The notes below the pieces were generated by a model. The model did not search any database and was not told the DNA's origin. It saw only the letters and a program-made list of their open reading frames with translations. This document shows, in pieces, positions 57,092-64,000 of a stretch of 64,000 nt of DNA (its first letter is position 1; the number at the start of each line of letters is the position of its first letter). Position numbers and translations under genes: made by a program. The DNA comes from JAHBVL01 sp963712055 (GTDB lineage: Bacteria; Chloroflexota; Chloroflexia; Thermomicrobiales; UBA6265): contig CAVQGN010000003.1 in NCBI GenBank assembly GCA_963712055.1, positions 1 through 64,000 of the forward strand, given 5' to 3'.

Positions 57092-58819
57092 TTAGCCAGC
57101 GTGTGACGAAACATGCGAACGACGGGATTCTTCCACGGTGACCCAGGCTGCAACCGGTGGCGTTTCGGTTATCTGCGATTCTGTTTCGATGGTGACAAAG
57201 GCCGGCTCACCGGATGCGAGGGCCTTTCTGATCGTAGCCTCCGCCTCTTCAGACCGTTCCACGGTCCAGGCTCTAAATCCGAAGCCTCGAGCGATGTCGG
57301 CGTAAGCCACGTTTGAAAAATCAACCGAGAAATAGCGGTCAGCGTGATAGAGATGCTGCAACTCTTTGATCCAACCATAGGTTCCATTGCTGCAATGGAC
57401 GATCACGACCGGCAAACCGAGCCGGGTGATCGTTTCCATCTCCCCGCACGACATCCCGAAGCTTCCGTCCCCGGTAAACCCGACGACCGGAACGCCTGGA
57501 CGGGCCATAGCCGCGCCGACGACGCCCGGGATCGCATAGCCAAGTCCGCCATGCGCACGCGGTATCACTGTGGTCCGACCGGCGACGCCCAATCGGTAAT
57601 GCGCGCCGAGATACGGCGTCGGGGTGCCGGGATCCGCAACGATCACTGCGTTATCCGGAAGCGAATTCCTAAGCGCTCTGGTCACAACCGCGGGTTTGAC
57701 CGGAGATCGATGAATCGACGCCTGGCGATCAACTCCGGCCCAGTACTCGGCACTCGCCAGCGCGAGTCGATCAAGCCAGGAACGATGACGCTCCCGTATC
57801 GCACTATGGTCTTCAGCGGCTGCAAGGAGATCCTCAAGCGTCAGTCGCGCGTCGCCCTGCAGCCCAACCTCGATGCGATAGTTATTGCCAATCTCCCGTG
57901 GTTCGACATCGATCTGGATGGTTTGCTGGCCGCCGTCGATCGGCGGTACTGTCCAGTGATGAGTTGTCGTCGAATCCGTTCTTGTGCCAAGCAGGATGAC
58001 CAGATCAGCATCATTGACGAAATCATTGGTGAATCTCCACGCGCCATTGCCGCCGACAACACCCGCCGCGACATCGCTTGTTTCCGCAATGCTTCCTTTG
58101 CCATTGATCGACGTCGCCACCGGAATGCCGAGAGCCTCTGCGAATGACGTCAGTGCTCCCTCTGCTTGCGAAATCAGTACGCCACCACCTGCCACAATGA
58201 CTGGCCGTTCAGCCCGGCGGATGACGTCCATCGCTACCTCGATCAACATCGCATCGGGACGGGTTCGCATTGACGGAGCCCGACCAAACCGCGCGTCGCC
58301 GTGCACCCGGTCATCAGCGATCTCCTGCTCCTGCACGTCCGCCGGCAAACCGAGATGGACAGCTCCAGGTCGGCCCGAACAGGCCAGCCTGATTGACCGC
58401 CGAAGGGTATCGGCCGCCGCCTCTGGGGTGTCGGCCATTGTCGATGCCTTGGTGACTGGGGTGAACAGCGTGCGTTGGTCGAGCTCAGTCAGGACTCCGC
58501 GCCCTCGCTGTGAAACGGGTGTGTCGCTGGTGATACAGAGCATCGGGATCGCCGATCCCTGCGCTTCAGCAACCCCGGGCACGATATAGGTTGCTCCACC
58601 GCCACTTGGCCCTTCGCACACGCCGATCGTACCGGTCAAACGAGCATAGACATCAGCCATGAACGAAGCCGAGCGTTCATCTCGGGTCATCACATGCTGA
58701 ATCGAGGGTTCGTTCCGCAGCGCGTCGTAAAACGCGGTCCCCGTATCGCCGGGCAAGCCGAAGATATGCTTCACCCCGGACTGTTTCAGGATTTCGACAA
58801 ACGCTTCAGCCACCTGCAT
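57092..58819 (-). CDS. Thiamine diphosphate-dependent enzyme, acetolactate synthase-like
   Basis: A 575-residue enzyme with the three-domain layout of the acetolactate synthase/benzoylformate decarboxylase group. The N-terminal domain has FGLPGDTGTAFYDAL and the activating Glu in RDERSASFMADVYARLTG (about 48). A Rossmann-like middle domain follows (ERPVIVAGGGVL, about 207). The C-terminal ThDP motif runs from GDGSFGMSCGEMETI to CSNGTYG (about 445-480). Reaction could be carboligation, decarboxylation or oxalyl-CoA type. The gene for a small ALS subunit is absent, so valine-pathway synthesis is unlikely. Glycerate kinase upstream hints at glyoxylate carboligase-like use; this is weak inference. 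Confidence 0.88.
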   Translation of the reverse strand: MQVAEAFVEILKQSGVKHIFGLPGDTGTAFYDALRNEPSIQHVMTRDERSASFMADVYARLTGTIGVCEGPSGGGATYIVPGVAEAQGSAIPMLCITSDTPVSQRGRGVLTELDQRTLFTPVTKASTMADTPEAAADTLRRSIRLACSGRPGAVHLGLPADVQEQEIADDRVHGDARFGRAPSMRTRPDAMLIEVAMDVIRRAERPVIVAGGGVLISQAEGALTSFAEALGIPVATSINGKGSIAETSDVAAGVVGGNGAWRFTNDFVNDADLVILLGTRTDSTTTHHWTVPPIDGGQQTIQIDVEPREIGNNYRIEVGLQGDARLTLEDLLAAAEDHSAIRERHRSWLDRLALASAEYWAGVDRQASIHRSPVKPAVVTRALRNSLPDNAVIVADPGTPTPYLGAHYRLGVAGRTTVIPRAHGGLGYAIPGVVGAAMARPGVPVVGFTGDGSFGMSCGEMETITRLGLPVVIVHCSNGTYGWIKELQHLYHADRYFSVDFSNVAYADIARGFGFRAWTVERSEEAEATIRKALASGEPAFVTIETESQITETPPVAAWVTVEESRRSHVSSHAG

Positions 58820-58888
58820 CGTTCGAACTCCCTTTCACCCGGTCAACCGGGATCGGATTTTGACTATACCAGAGGAATCACAACCGAT

Positions 58889-60223
58889 TCAGCCACGTTC
58901 AGCGAAGGCTTCGGCAACGCTTTCGGGGACAGCAAGATAGAGATCGTTTACGTTCGTGCCTGTCGGTCCCGGTGACACAGGCTCGCCCCAACGTTCGATC
59001 CAGGAAAAGGTGTCGTTCGTCTCCAGAGTCCTCTCTGGAGCGTCTCCGGTTTCACGAGCCGCCTCGGCAGAAGCCGCATTCACTATTCCGCCTGCAGCGC
59101 CAGTCAGTGCGTCTTCCCCGTCCGACGCCAAGCTGGCGACTGTCCAGCCAGTGAGTCGGAGCTCACGTAAGCGCTCGGCCGCGGCGACCGCAAACTCACT
59201 ATTCCGTCCGCCGGTCCCCTCTCCGCGAACCGTTACCGTGGTTTCTCCGCCTCCCACCAGGATCGCTGGTTCCAACCGGTGGCGATCGATCTCGTCGACC
59301 CAGCCAACACCCCGCACGCGCGCTTCCCCTTCGACTCCGTGCCAGATATCCCGAACGGGAAGTCCGAGCTGATGCGCAAATTTCCCGATCGCCTCGATCG
59401 CGATGTCATTGTCCGCGATCACCCGGACCAGGTCACCTTCGAATGTCCTGCTGGAGCGCAGCAAGGGTGTATCAGTTTCGAGCCTGTTGATGACTGCCGA
59501 TGGCACGTCGCTACGAAGTCCGTATCGGTCGATAAGATCCAACGCCCGCATCGGGTTCGCGCTCGATGGCACCGTCGGGCCACTCGCGATCACGCGGGGG
59601 TCGTTGCCAAGCACATCTGAAAGGAGCAGCGTCGCGGTGATATCGACCGGTGTTGCTCTGCGCAGCCCACCTCCTTTCACGCGGCTGAGGGGCGTGCGCA
59701 CGGCGTTCAGATCCTGGATCGGAGCGCCGGCCCGCAAAAGGAGCCGTGTCACTTTGGCCATATCGTCGAGCGTGATGCCATCAATCGGTGCTTCCAGAAT
59801 CGCCGACCCACCCCCTGAGATCAGAAAGAGCACCACGTCGTCCCTCGAAAGACTGGAGAGATGGTCCAGCAGCGCTTCGGTACCCAGAATTGTGGTTTCG
59901 TCCGGAACTGGATGGGAGGCTTCGAAAACTCGCAGTCGTGGATCATCCACACCGAACCCATGCCCATGTTTGGTGAGGGCGAAGGCTGTTTCGACCCGAT
60001 CACCGAGAACATCGAACGCGCCGCTGGTCATCGGCACGGCGGCTTTGCCAATGGCAACCAGGTGCACCCTGCCCGATACCGGCAGCGGCTCGCCATTGAT
60101 GAGGAGTTGATCGCTGTCGAGCGTGATTGCGTTGCGAACCGCGAGATCGGGCTTGACGGTCTGCAGCGCCTGATCGTAGAGCATCCGGATCAGCGCAATC
60201 GCAGCGGGATTGATCTGGTTCAC
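58889..60223 (-). CDS. Glycerate 2-kinase (GckA/MOFRL type)
   Basis: A 444-residue enzyme of the DUF4147/MOFRL family, which phosphorylates D-glycerate at carbon 2. The N-terminal domain has VAIGKAAVPMTSGAFDVL, FLISGGGSAILEAP and LSDVLGNDPRVIASGPTVP. The MOFRL C-terminal domain has LVGGGETTVTVRGEGTGGRNSEFAVAAAERL and SLASDGEDALTGAAGGIV. The start GTG 60223 overlaps the stop of the rluA gene, so it is coupled to it. It connects to photorespiration-like or glyoxylate metabolism. A ThDP enzyme lies 69 bases downstream. Confidence 0.9.
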   Translation of the reverse strand: MNQINPAAIALIRMLYDQALQTVKPDLAVRNAITLDSDQLLINGEPLPVSGRVHLVAIGKAAVPMTSGAFDVLGDRVETAFALTKHGHGFGVDDPRLRVFEASHPVPDETTILGTEALLDHLSSLSRDDVVLFLISGGGSAILEAPIDGITLDDMAKVTRLLLRAGAPIQDLNAVRTPLSRVKGGGLRRATPVDITATLLLSDVLGNDPRVIASGPTVPSSANPMRALDLIDRYGLRSDVPSAVINRLETDTPLLRSSRTFEGDLVRVIADNDIAIEAIGKFAHQLGLPVRDIWHGVEGEARVRGVGWVDEIDRHRLEPAILVGGGETTVTVRGEGTGGRNSEFAVAAAERLRELRLTGWTVASLASDGEDALTGAAGGIVNAASAEAARETGDAPERTLETNDTFSWIERWGEPVSPGPTGTNVNDLYLAVPESVAEAFAERG

Positions 60224-61176
60224 CGCTGTCGCAACCGAGCCAAGGCCGATGCCAGGTCGGCTGGCAGCGACGATTCGAGTTCGATCCGCTGACCATCGGC
60301 GTTGTCGAACGCCAGCCCGGCGGCATGCAGGAACTGACGCGCCACGATCGCGCGATCGCCTCCCATTTCGTCGCGGTACTGGTTATAGACCGCGTCTCCG
60401 ACAATAGGGTGTCCGATGAACGCGAGATGGACTCTGATCTGATGGGTGCGGCCGGTGACTGGCTTCGCGGATAGCAGCGTTGCGTCGACAAATCGCTGGT
60501 CGACCTGGAACTCGGTTTCCGATGGTCGGCCGCTCGGCGTCACCGCCATCCGCAGCCGATTGCGTACATCGCGACCGATTGGGGCGTCGATGACGCCGCG
60601 CTCGGGTTCGACCTGATTGCGAACCAATGCGATATAGCGTTTCTCGACCGTTCGCTTTGCCCACTGCTGCAGTAAAGCCGTGTACCCGCGATCCGTTTTG
60701 CCTACGGCAAGCAAGCCAGATGTGTTCTTGTCGAGACGATGCACGATTCCCGGACGCTCGGTGCCAGAAACAGAGAGCTGCGGTTGATGCCAGAGCAGCG
60801 CATTGACGACCGTGCCGGAAGTGTGACCAGGAGCAGGATGGACCACCATGCCAGCCGGTTTATCGATCACCAGGATATCGGGATCTTCATACACGACCTC
60901 GAGCGGCAAGTCTTCCGGAACGAGATGATCGGGGCGTTCAGGTTCGGCGAAGGCAATGACCACCCGTGATCCCTCGACCAAACGGTGGTTCTGTTTGACC
61001 AAACGACCATCGACTTCGACGTCCCCTTCGGCGATCAGACGCTGAAGATAGGCGCGAGAGCAATCGGAAAATCGATCGGCGAGGAACTTGTCGAGTCTGG
61101 CGCCATCGTCTTCGAGCGCGACGACGAATGTTTCTTCGGCCTTCTCCACTTCCTCGTCGATGAAATCTGTCGTCAT
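60220..61176 (-). CDS. RluA family pseudouridine synthase
   Basis: A 318-residue RNA-modifying enzyme. An N-terminal S4 RNA-binding domain (about 22-85, LDKFLADRFSDCSRAYLQRLIAEGDV) precedes the catalytic domain. The catalytic Asp lies in the motif VHRLDKNTSGLLAVGKT (about 145-161). HAAGLAFDN appears near the C terminus. It is closest in layout to RluD, but which uridines it modifies cannot be read. It is 7 bases after lspA, an association seen in many bacteria. Confidence 0.92.
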   Translation of the reverse strand: MTTDFIDEEVEKAEETFVVALEDDGARLDKFLADRFSDCSRAYLQRLIAEGDVEVDGRLVKQNHRLVEGSRVVIAFAEPERPDHLVPEDLPLEVVYEDPDILVIDKPAGMVVHPAPGHTSGTVVNALLWHQPQLSVSGTERPGIVHRLDKNTSGLLAVGKTDRGYTALLQQWAKRTVEKRYIALVRNQVEPERGVIDAPIGRDVRNRLRMAVTPSGRPSETEFQVDQRFVDATLLSAKPVTGRTHQIRVHLAFIGHPIVGDAVYNQYRDEMGGDRAIVARQFLHAAGLAFDNADGQRIELESSLPADLASALARLRQR

Positions 61177-61183
61177 AGCCCGG

Positions 61184-61711
61184 TCATTCCACTCTGGTTG
61201 GCGTCACTCGCATGTCGAGGAGCAGCCAAAGGATAAGCAGTATCGCACCGACGGTGATGGCCGAGTCCGCCACATTGAAGGTGGGCCAACTTCCGACGAC
61301 GACAAAGTCAGTCACATGACCGTCGCCAAGACGATCGAGCATGTTCCCAAGAGCGCCACCGATCAGCAATCCAAAAGCCACCGCCACCAGGACCCCACCA
61401 GTAGCTGCCGTCCGCCAACCGAACACCATGATCGCCAGCAAACCAAGGGTCACGATGACGCCAACGATCACTGATTGATTCTGGAGCAAACCGAAGGCGA
61501 CACCGTCGTTTTCACTCAATTGAAGAAAAACCCGGGAACCAATCAGAACGATCGTTGACTCCTCCTGATTGTTCTGAAAGTACCAGGTGATCCCCCACTT
61601 GGTGAGAAGATCGAGGAAGGCGACAAGGAGCGCCACGCCCAGCAGCAATCGCTGGTCGCGACGTCCTTGTGACGAGATGACTCGGTCAGCGCTGGCTGGC
61701 AGCGGCGCCAA
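61184..61711 (-). CDS. lspA: Lipoprotein signal peptidase (signal peptidase II)
   Basis: A 175-residue inner-membrane aspartic protease with four transmembrane helices that cleaves prolipoproteins. The two catalytic Asp are in GALGNMLDRLGDGHVTD (about 126) and FNVADSAITVG (about 146). The start is TTG 61711, which lies inside the dksA/traR gene (26-base overlap); no better start is present before the first helix. The operon order regulator-lspA-rluA is widespread. Confidence 0.92.
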   Translation of the reverse strand: MAPLPASADRVISSQGRRDQRLLLGVALLVAFLDLLTKWGITWYFQNNQEESTIVLIGSRVFLQLSENDGVAFGLLQNQSVIVGVIVTLGLLAIMVFGWRTAATGGVLVAVAFGLLIGGALGNMLDRLGDGHVTDFVVVGSWPTFNVADSAITVGAILLILWLLLDMRVTPTRVE

Positions 61712-62087
61712 AAAGACTCGCTTGACGTTCGAGATATGACTGGCAATCGATGCAGTAGGCAGCGAACGGTAGCGCTCGCAAGCGGTCGACCTTCACGGCT
61801 TTTCCGCAGCGCTGACAACTGCCGTAGGTTCCGTCCTCCATACGACGGAGCGCGGCGTCGATTTGCTGCAACTGTTCCTTGAAATCTTCACCAACTGTGG
61901 AGATCCGTTCCTGCTCTCCGAGACTGCTGCCGTCATCAGCAAGATGGTTGCCAACCCCGCCATGCTCGTCTTCCTGATCGATACTGAGATCCATCAACTC
62001 TTCGGAGAGTTTTTCGACTTCGACGGTCAATTCTCGCTGCCGCTCGAGCAGGGCTTCTTTGAGGCTGGCCAGTGTGTTCGCGTTCAT
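61686..62087 (-). CDS. TraR/DksA family zinc-finger regulator
   Basis: A 133-residue protein. A coiled-coil N-terminal part (about 1-80, Glu/Gln-rich helices) is followed by a C4 zinc finger CQRCGKAV to CIDCQ (about 93-117). Family members bind the RNA polymerase secondary channel and tune rRNA and stress promoters. ATG 62087 is preferred to a GTG three codons upstream, because GAGGAG is correctly spaced only for the ATG. It heads the lspA-rluA-glycerate kinase operon and diverges from murG. Confidence 0.9.
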   Translation of the reverse strand: MNANTLASLKEALLERQRELTVEVEKLSEELMDLSIDQEDEHGGVGNHLADDGSSLGEQERISTVGEDFKEQLQQIDAALRRMEDGTYGSCQRCGKAVKVDRLRALPFAAYCIDCQSYLERQASLFGAAASQR

Positions 62088-62244
62088 GGGGTGCACTCCT
62101 CTGGTGGAACGCCAGACGAATCGAAAGTGGTTCCGGATGGTAGCACACCAACCGCGACCGTCTCTCCGCCTATACTCGCAGAGCTTGGGAATGATCAGAG
62201 TTGCACCACTGGCGAGAGTGCATCAATTTCGTTGACGATGGGTC

Positions 62245-63429
62245 ATGATGAGTAGCACCAGCAGAGGAAACCGATCGATTCGTCTGGCAATCGCAGGCGG
62301 AGGAACCGGTGGGCACGTGCTCCCGGTGGTGGCGGTTCTGGAAGAGTTCGAGCGACGGGAGCTCAGTATCGAACCGCTCTGGATAGGGAGCAAATCCGGT
62401 CTCGAACGATCTGAAGCTGAACGTCGCGGTATCCCATACCAAACCATCCAGACCGGCAAACTGCGTCGTTATCTCGACTGGCAGACGATTCCCGATGCCG
62501 CCCGAATACCTGCTGGAACGCTGCAGGCTGTCGGCGTAATGCGCGGATTCAAACCGGATGTGGTTTTCAGCAGTGGTGGCTTCGTCAGCGTGCCCACGGT
62601 GGTTGCCGCCCGCATGCTTCGCTCACCGGTGCTGACTCATGAGCAAACTGCGTCGTTCGGCCTTGCCAACAAAATCAATGCTCGCTTCAGCGATGTGATG
62701 GCTTTTTCGTACGAATCCTCGCGCGACTTGGCGGGCGGTCAAGCCAAGCGCGCGATCGTGACCGGCAACCCGATCCGCTCCTCGTTGTTCGACGGCCAGC
62801 GCGACGCGGCTTTCGCTCTTTTTGGGCTCGATCCTGATCTTCCGCTGGTCTATGTTACCGGTGGTGCGCGCGGCGCGAGTCCCTTGAACACGAGGATCGA
62901 AGCCATGCTGCCCGTTCTCCTGCATCAAGCCCAGATCGTCCATCAGACTGGCCCCGACACGACGAACGGCGACTACTCCCGACTCCTCGAGCGACGCGAA
63001 GCGCTGCCAGATACGCTTCACTCGCGCTACGTCGTCACCGAATACGTTCGCGACGAACTGAGCGATCTTTACGCGGCCGCTGATCTGGTCGTCGCGCGTG
63101 CAGGCGCGGGGAGTGTGGCTGAATTCGCGGCTCTGGGGCAGCCATCGATCATGATTCCGCTTCCAGGCAGTGGCGGTGGTGAGCAATGGCTCAACGCGAG
63201 AGTGCTGGAGCAAGCTGGGGGCGCAGTAGTAATCGACCAGGACGACGCCACTCCAGAGCGTCTCCTGACAGAAATCACCTCGTTGCTCAACGACCGGGGC
63301 AGACTCGAGACAATGAGTAAAGCAGCGCAGTCAGTGGGACGCGCCGATGCAGCAAGCAACCTCGCCGATGCGCTCCTCGACCTCGCTTATACGCAATCAG
63401 CTCACGAGCTGATAAGTCGAATCGCTTGA
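62245..63429 (+). CDS. murG: UDP-N-acetylglucosamine:lipid I N-acetylglucosaminyltransferase (MurG)
   Basis: A 394-residue membrane-associated GT-B glycosyltransferase that forms lipid II. Motifs: AGGGTGGHVLPVVAV (about 14-28), FSSGGFVSVPTVVAARML, HEQTASFGLANKINARF, and the C-terminal UDP-GlcNAc pocket ADLVVARAGAGSVAEFAALGQPSIMIPLPGSGGGEQWLNAR. ATG 62245 and 62248 are both possible; neither has a clear ribosome site. A TATACT at 62171-62176 could be its -10. It is not in a dcw cluster here. The tail overlaps the converging radA gene by 28 bases. Confidence 0.94.
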   Translation: MMSSTSRGNRSIRLAIAGGGTGGHVLPVVAVLEEFERRELSIEPLWIGSKSGLERSEAERRGIPYQTIQTGKLRRYLDWQTIPDAARIPAGTLQAVGVMRGFKPDVVFSSGGFVSVPTVVAARMLRSPVLTHEQTASFGLANKINARFSDVMAFSYESSRDLAGGQAKRAIVTGNPIRSSLFDGQRDAAFALFGLDPDLPLVYVTGGARGASPLNTRIEAMLPVLLHQAQIVHQTGPDTTNGDYSRLLERREALPDTLHSRYVVTEYVRDELSDLYAAADLVVARAGAGSVAEFAALGQPSIMIPLPGSGGGEQWLNARVLEQAGGAVVIDQDDATPERLLTEITSLLNDRGRLETMSKAAQSVGRADAASNLADALLDLAYTQSAHELISRIA

Positions 63430-64000
63430 GCCACCGTGGGCACCGGCACGACAGTCATACCGGAGGTGGTCTTGGGCAGGTCGCTCTGACGCGAGGAAAC
63501 GATCGCCCGGGTGAACCCGAGCCGACTCGCTTCGTTCAACCTCCGACCGATCATCCCAGTCGAGCGGACCTCGCCGGACAAGCCGATCTCGCCAATCGCG
63601 ACGGTTCCGGAATCGATGGGTACATCGCGCACCGAGGAGGCGATCGCCAGCGCGACACTGAGATCCGAACTCGGTTCATTCACTCGTAGTCCACCAACTG
63701 CGTTCGCAAAGACGTCCTGGGTACCGAGCTGCAATCCGGCTCGTTTCTGCAAGACAGCAACGAGCAACTGCAGTCGCCCGAGATCGAGACCATTCGCGCT
63801 TCTCTTGGGTAAGCCGTAGGCTGTCGCCGAGGTCAATGCCTGGATCTCGACCAGAATCGGACGAGTCCCCTCGATCGTCACCGTCACCAGCGACCCAGCG
63901 GCGTTCGCCGCTCGTTCCTGCAGAAAAGCTTCCGAGGCGTTTTCGACACCGAGCAGACCTTTTTCCGCCATTTCAAACACGCCGATTTCGTCAGTCGATC
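63402..64000 (-). CDS. radA: DNA repair protein RadA, C-terminal part (gene continues beyond the window)
   Basis: The last 199 residues of a RadA/Sms recombination ATPase, a branch-migration helicase-like protein. The chain enters at the window edge with STDEIGVFEM, the family region after the RecA-like core. Visible parts are KGLLGVENASEAFL, GTRPILVEIQALT and the Lon-protease-like domain: DVFANAVGGLRVNEPSSDLSV and VAIGEIGLSGEVRS. The zinc finger and Walker motifs lie outside. It converges with murG. Confidence 0.95.
   Translation of the reverse strand, partial: STDEIGVFEMAEKGLLGVENASEAFLQERAANAAGSLVTVTIEGTRPILVEIQALTSATAYGLPKRSANGLDLGRLQLLVAVLQKRAGLQLGTQDVFANAVGGLRVNEPSSDLSVALAIASSVRDVPIDSGTVAIGEIGLSGEVRSTGMIGRRLNEASRLGFTRAIVSSRQSDLPKTTSGMTVVPVPTVAQAIRLISS

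Overview
The window is a 64 kb piece of a GC-rich bacterial chromosome. Gene content and sequence flavour suggest Chloroflexota, most likely a Thermomicrobia-like lineage. This is an inference from several traits together: a short EF-Ts, paired bactofilins, a DUF4015 putative glycoside hydrolase, paired M24 peptidases beside a peptide ABC importer, a class F sortase, and many GTG/TTG starts with strong AGGAGG ribosome sites. No phage, insertion sequence, integrase or CRISPR array is visible.

Layout. 1-5.6 kb: an enolase-superfamily enzyme, a frameshifted S51 peptidase, a B3/B4-domain protein and a SulP transporter followed by a tandem universal stress protein. 5.7-16.8 kb (- strand): a long peptide-uptake and peptide-degradation operon headed by a GntR/FCD regulator with an apparently leaderless promoter. 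It encodes a DUF6282 protein, two M24 peptidases, an oligopeptide ABC importer (two permeases and a Tat-type binding protein, no ATPase), an MFS transporter and a frameshifted S9 peptidase. 17-23.2 kb (- strand): accessory metabolism with signs of decay. A luciferase-like monooxygenase fragment runs into a binding protein without signal peptide; then come a methyltransferase, a VOC protein, a sulfatase-fold enzyme with Thr in place of the catalytic Cys, a Rieske protein and an amidohydrolase.

23.5-31 kb (- strand): the most unusual locus. It holds a 1951-residue secreted protein built of 14 Cys-rich CnaB/SpaA-like modules ending in a YPNTG sorting motif, an overlapping class F sortase, and a single-module membrane paralog. 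Every module keeps the Lys/Glu/Asn(Asp) triad used for intramolecular isopeptide bonds plus several Cys, so a doubly cross-linked surface fibre is predicted. 31-34.3 kb: cyclophilin, two bactofilins and a membrane SH3b protein whose ribosome site lies in a perfect hairpin.

34.4-40.3 kb (+): the classic rpsB-tsf-pyrH-frr-uppS-cdsA-dxr housekeeping operon. 40.3-42.4 kb (-): comF and a cytosine-deaminase-like amidohydrolase. 42.4-48.3 kb (-): a complete rrn operon, 16S-tRNAIle-tRNAAla-23S-5S-tRNAfMet, with a promoter, a long leader containing an intrinsic terminator, and a strong terminator after the tRNA. 48.4-64 kb: a class I glutamine-amidotransferase-like hydrolase, hsp20-lon, a DUF4015 protein, a polyprenyl diphosphate synthase, a degenerate DnaC-like protein, nucleoside hydrolase with a ThDP enzyme, a dksA/traR-lspA-rluA-glycerate kinase operon, murG and the 3' part of radA.

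Two single-base frameshifts, both in peptidase genes, and one chimeric junction may be real decay or assembly error; reads would decide.
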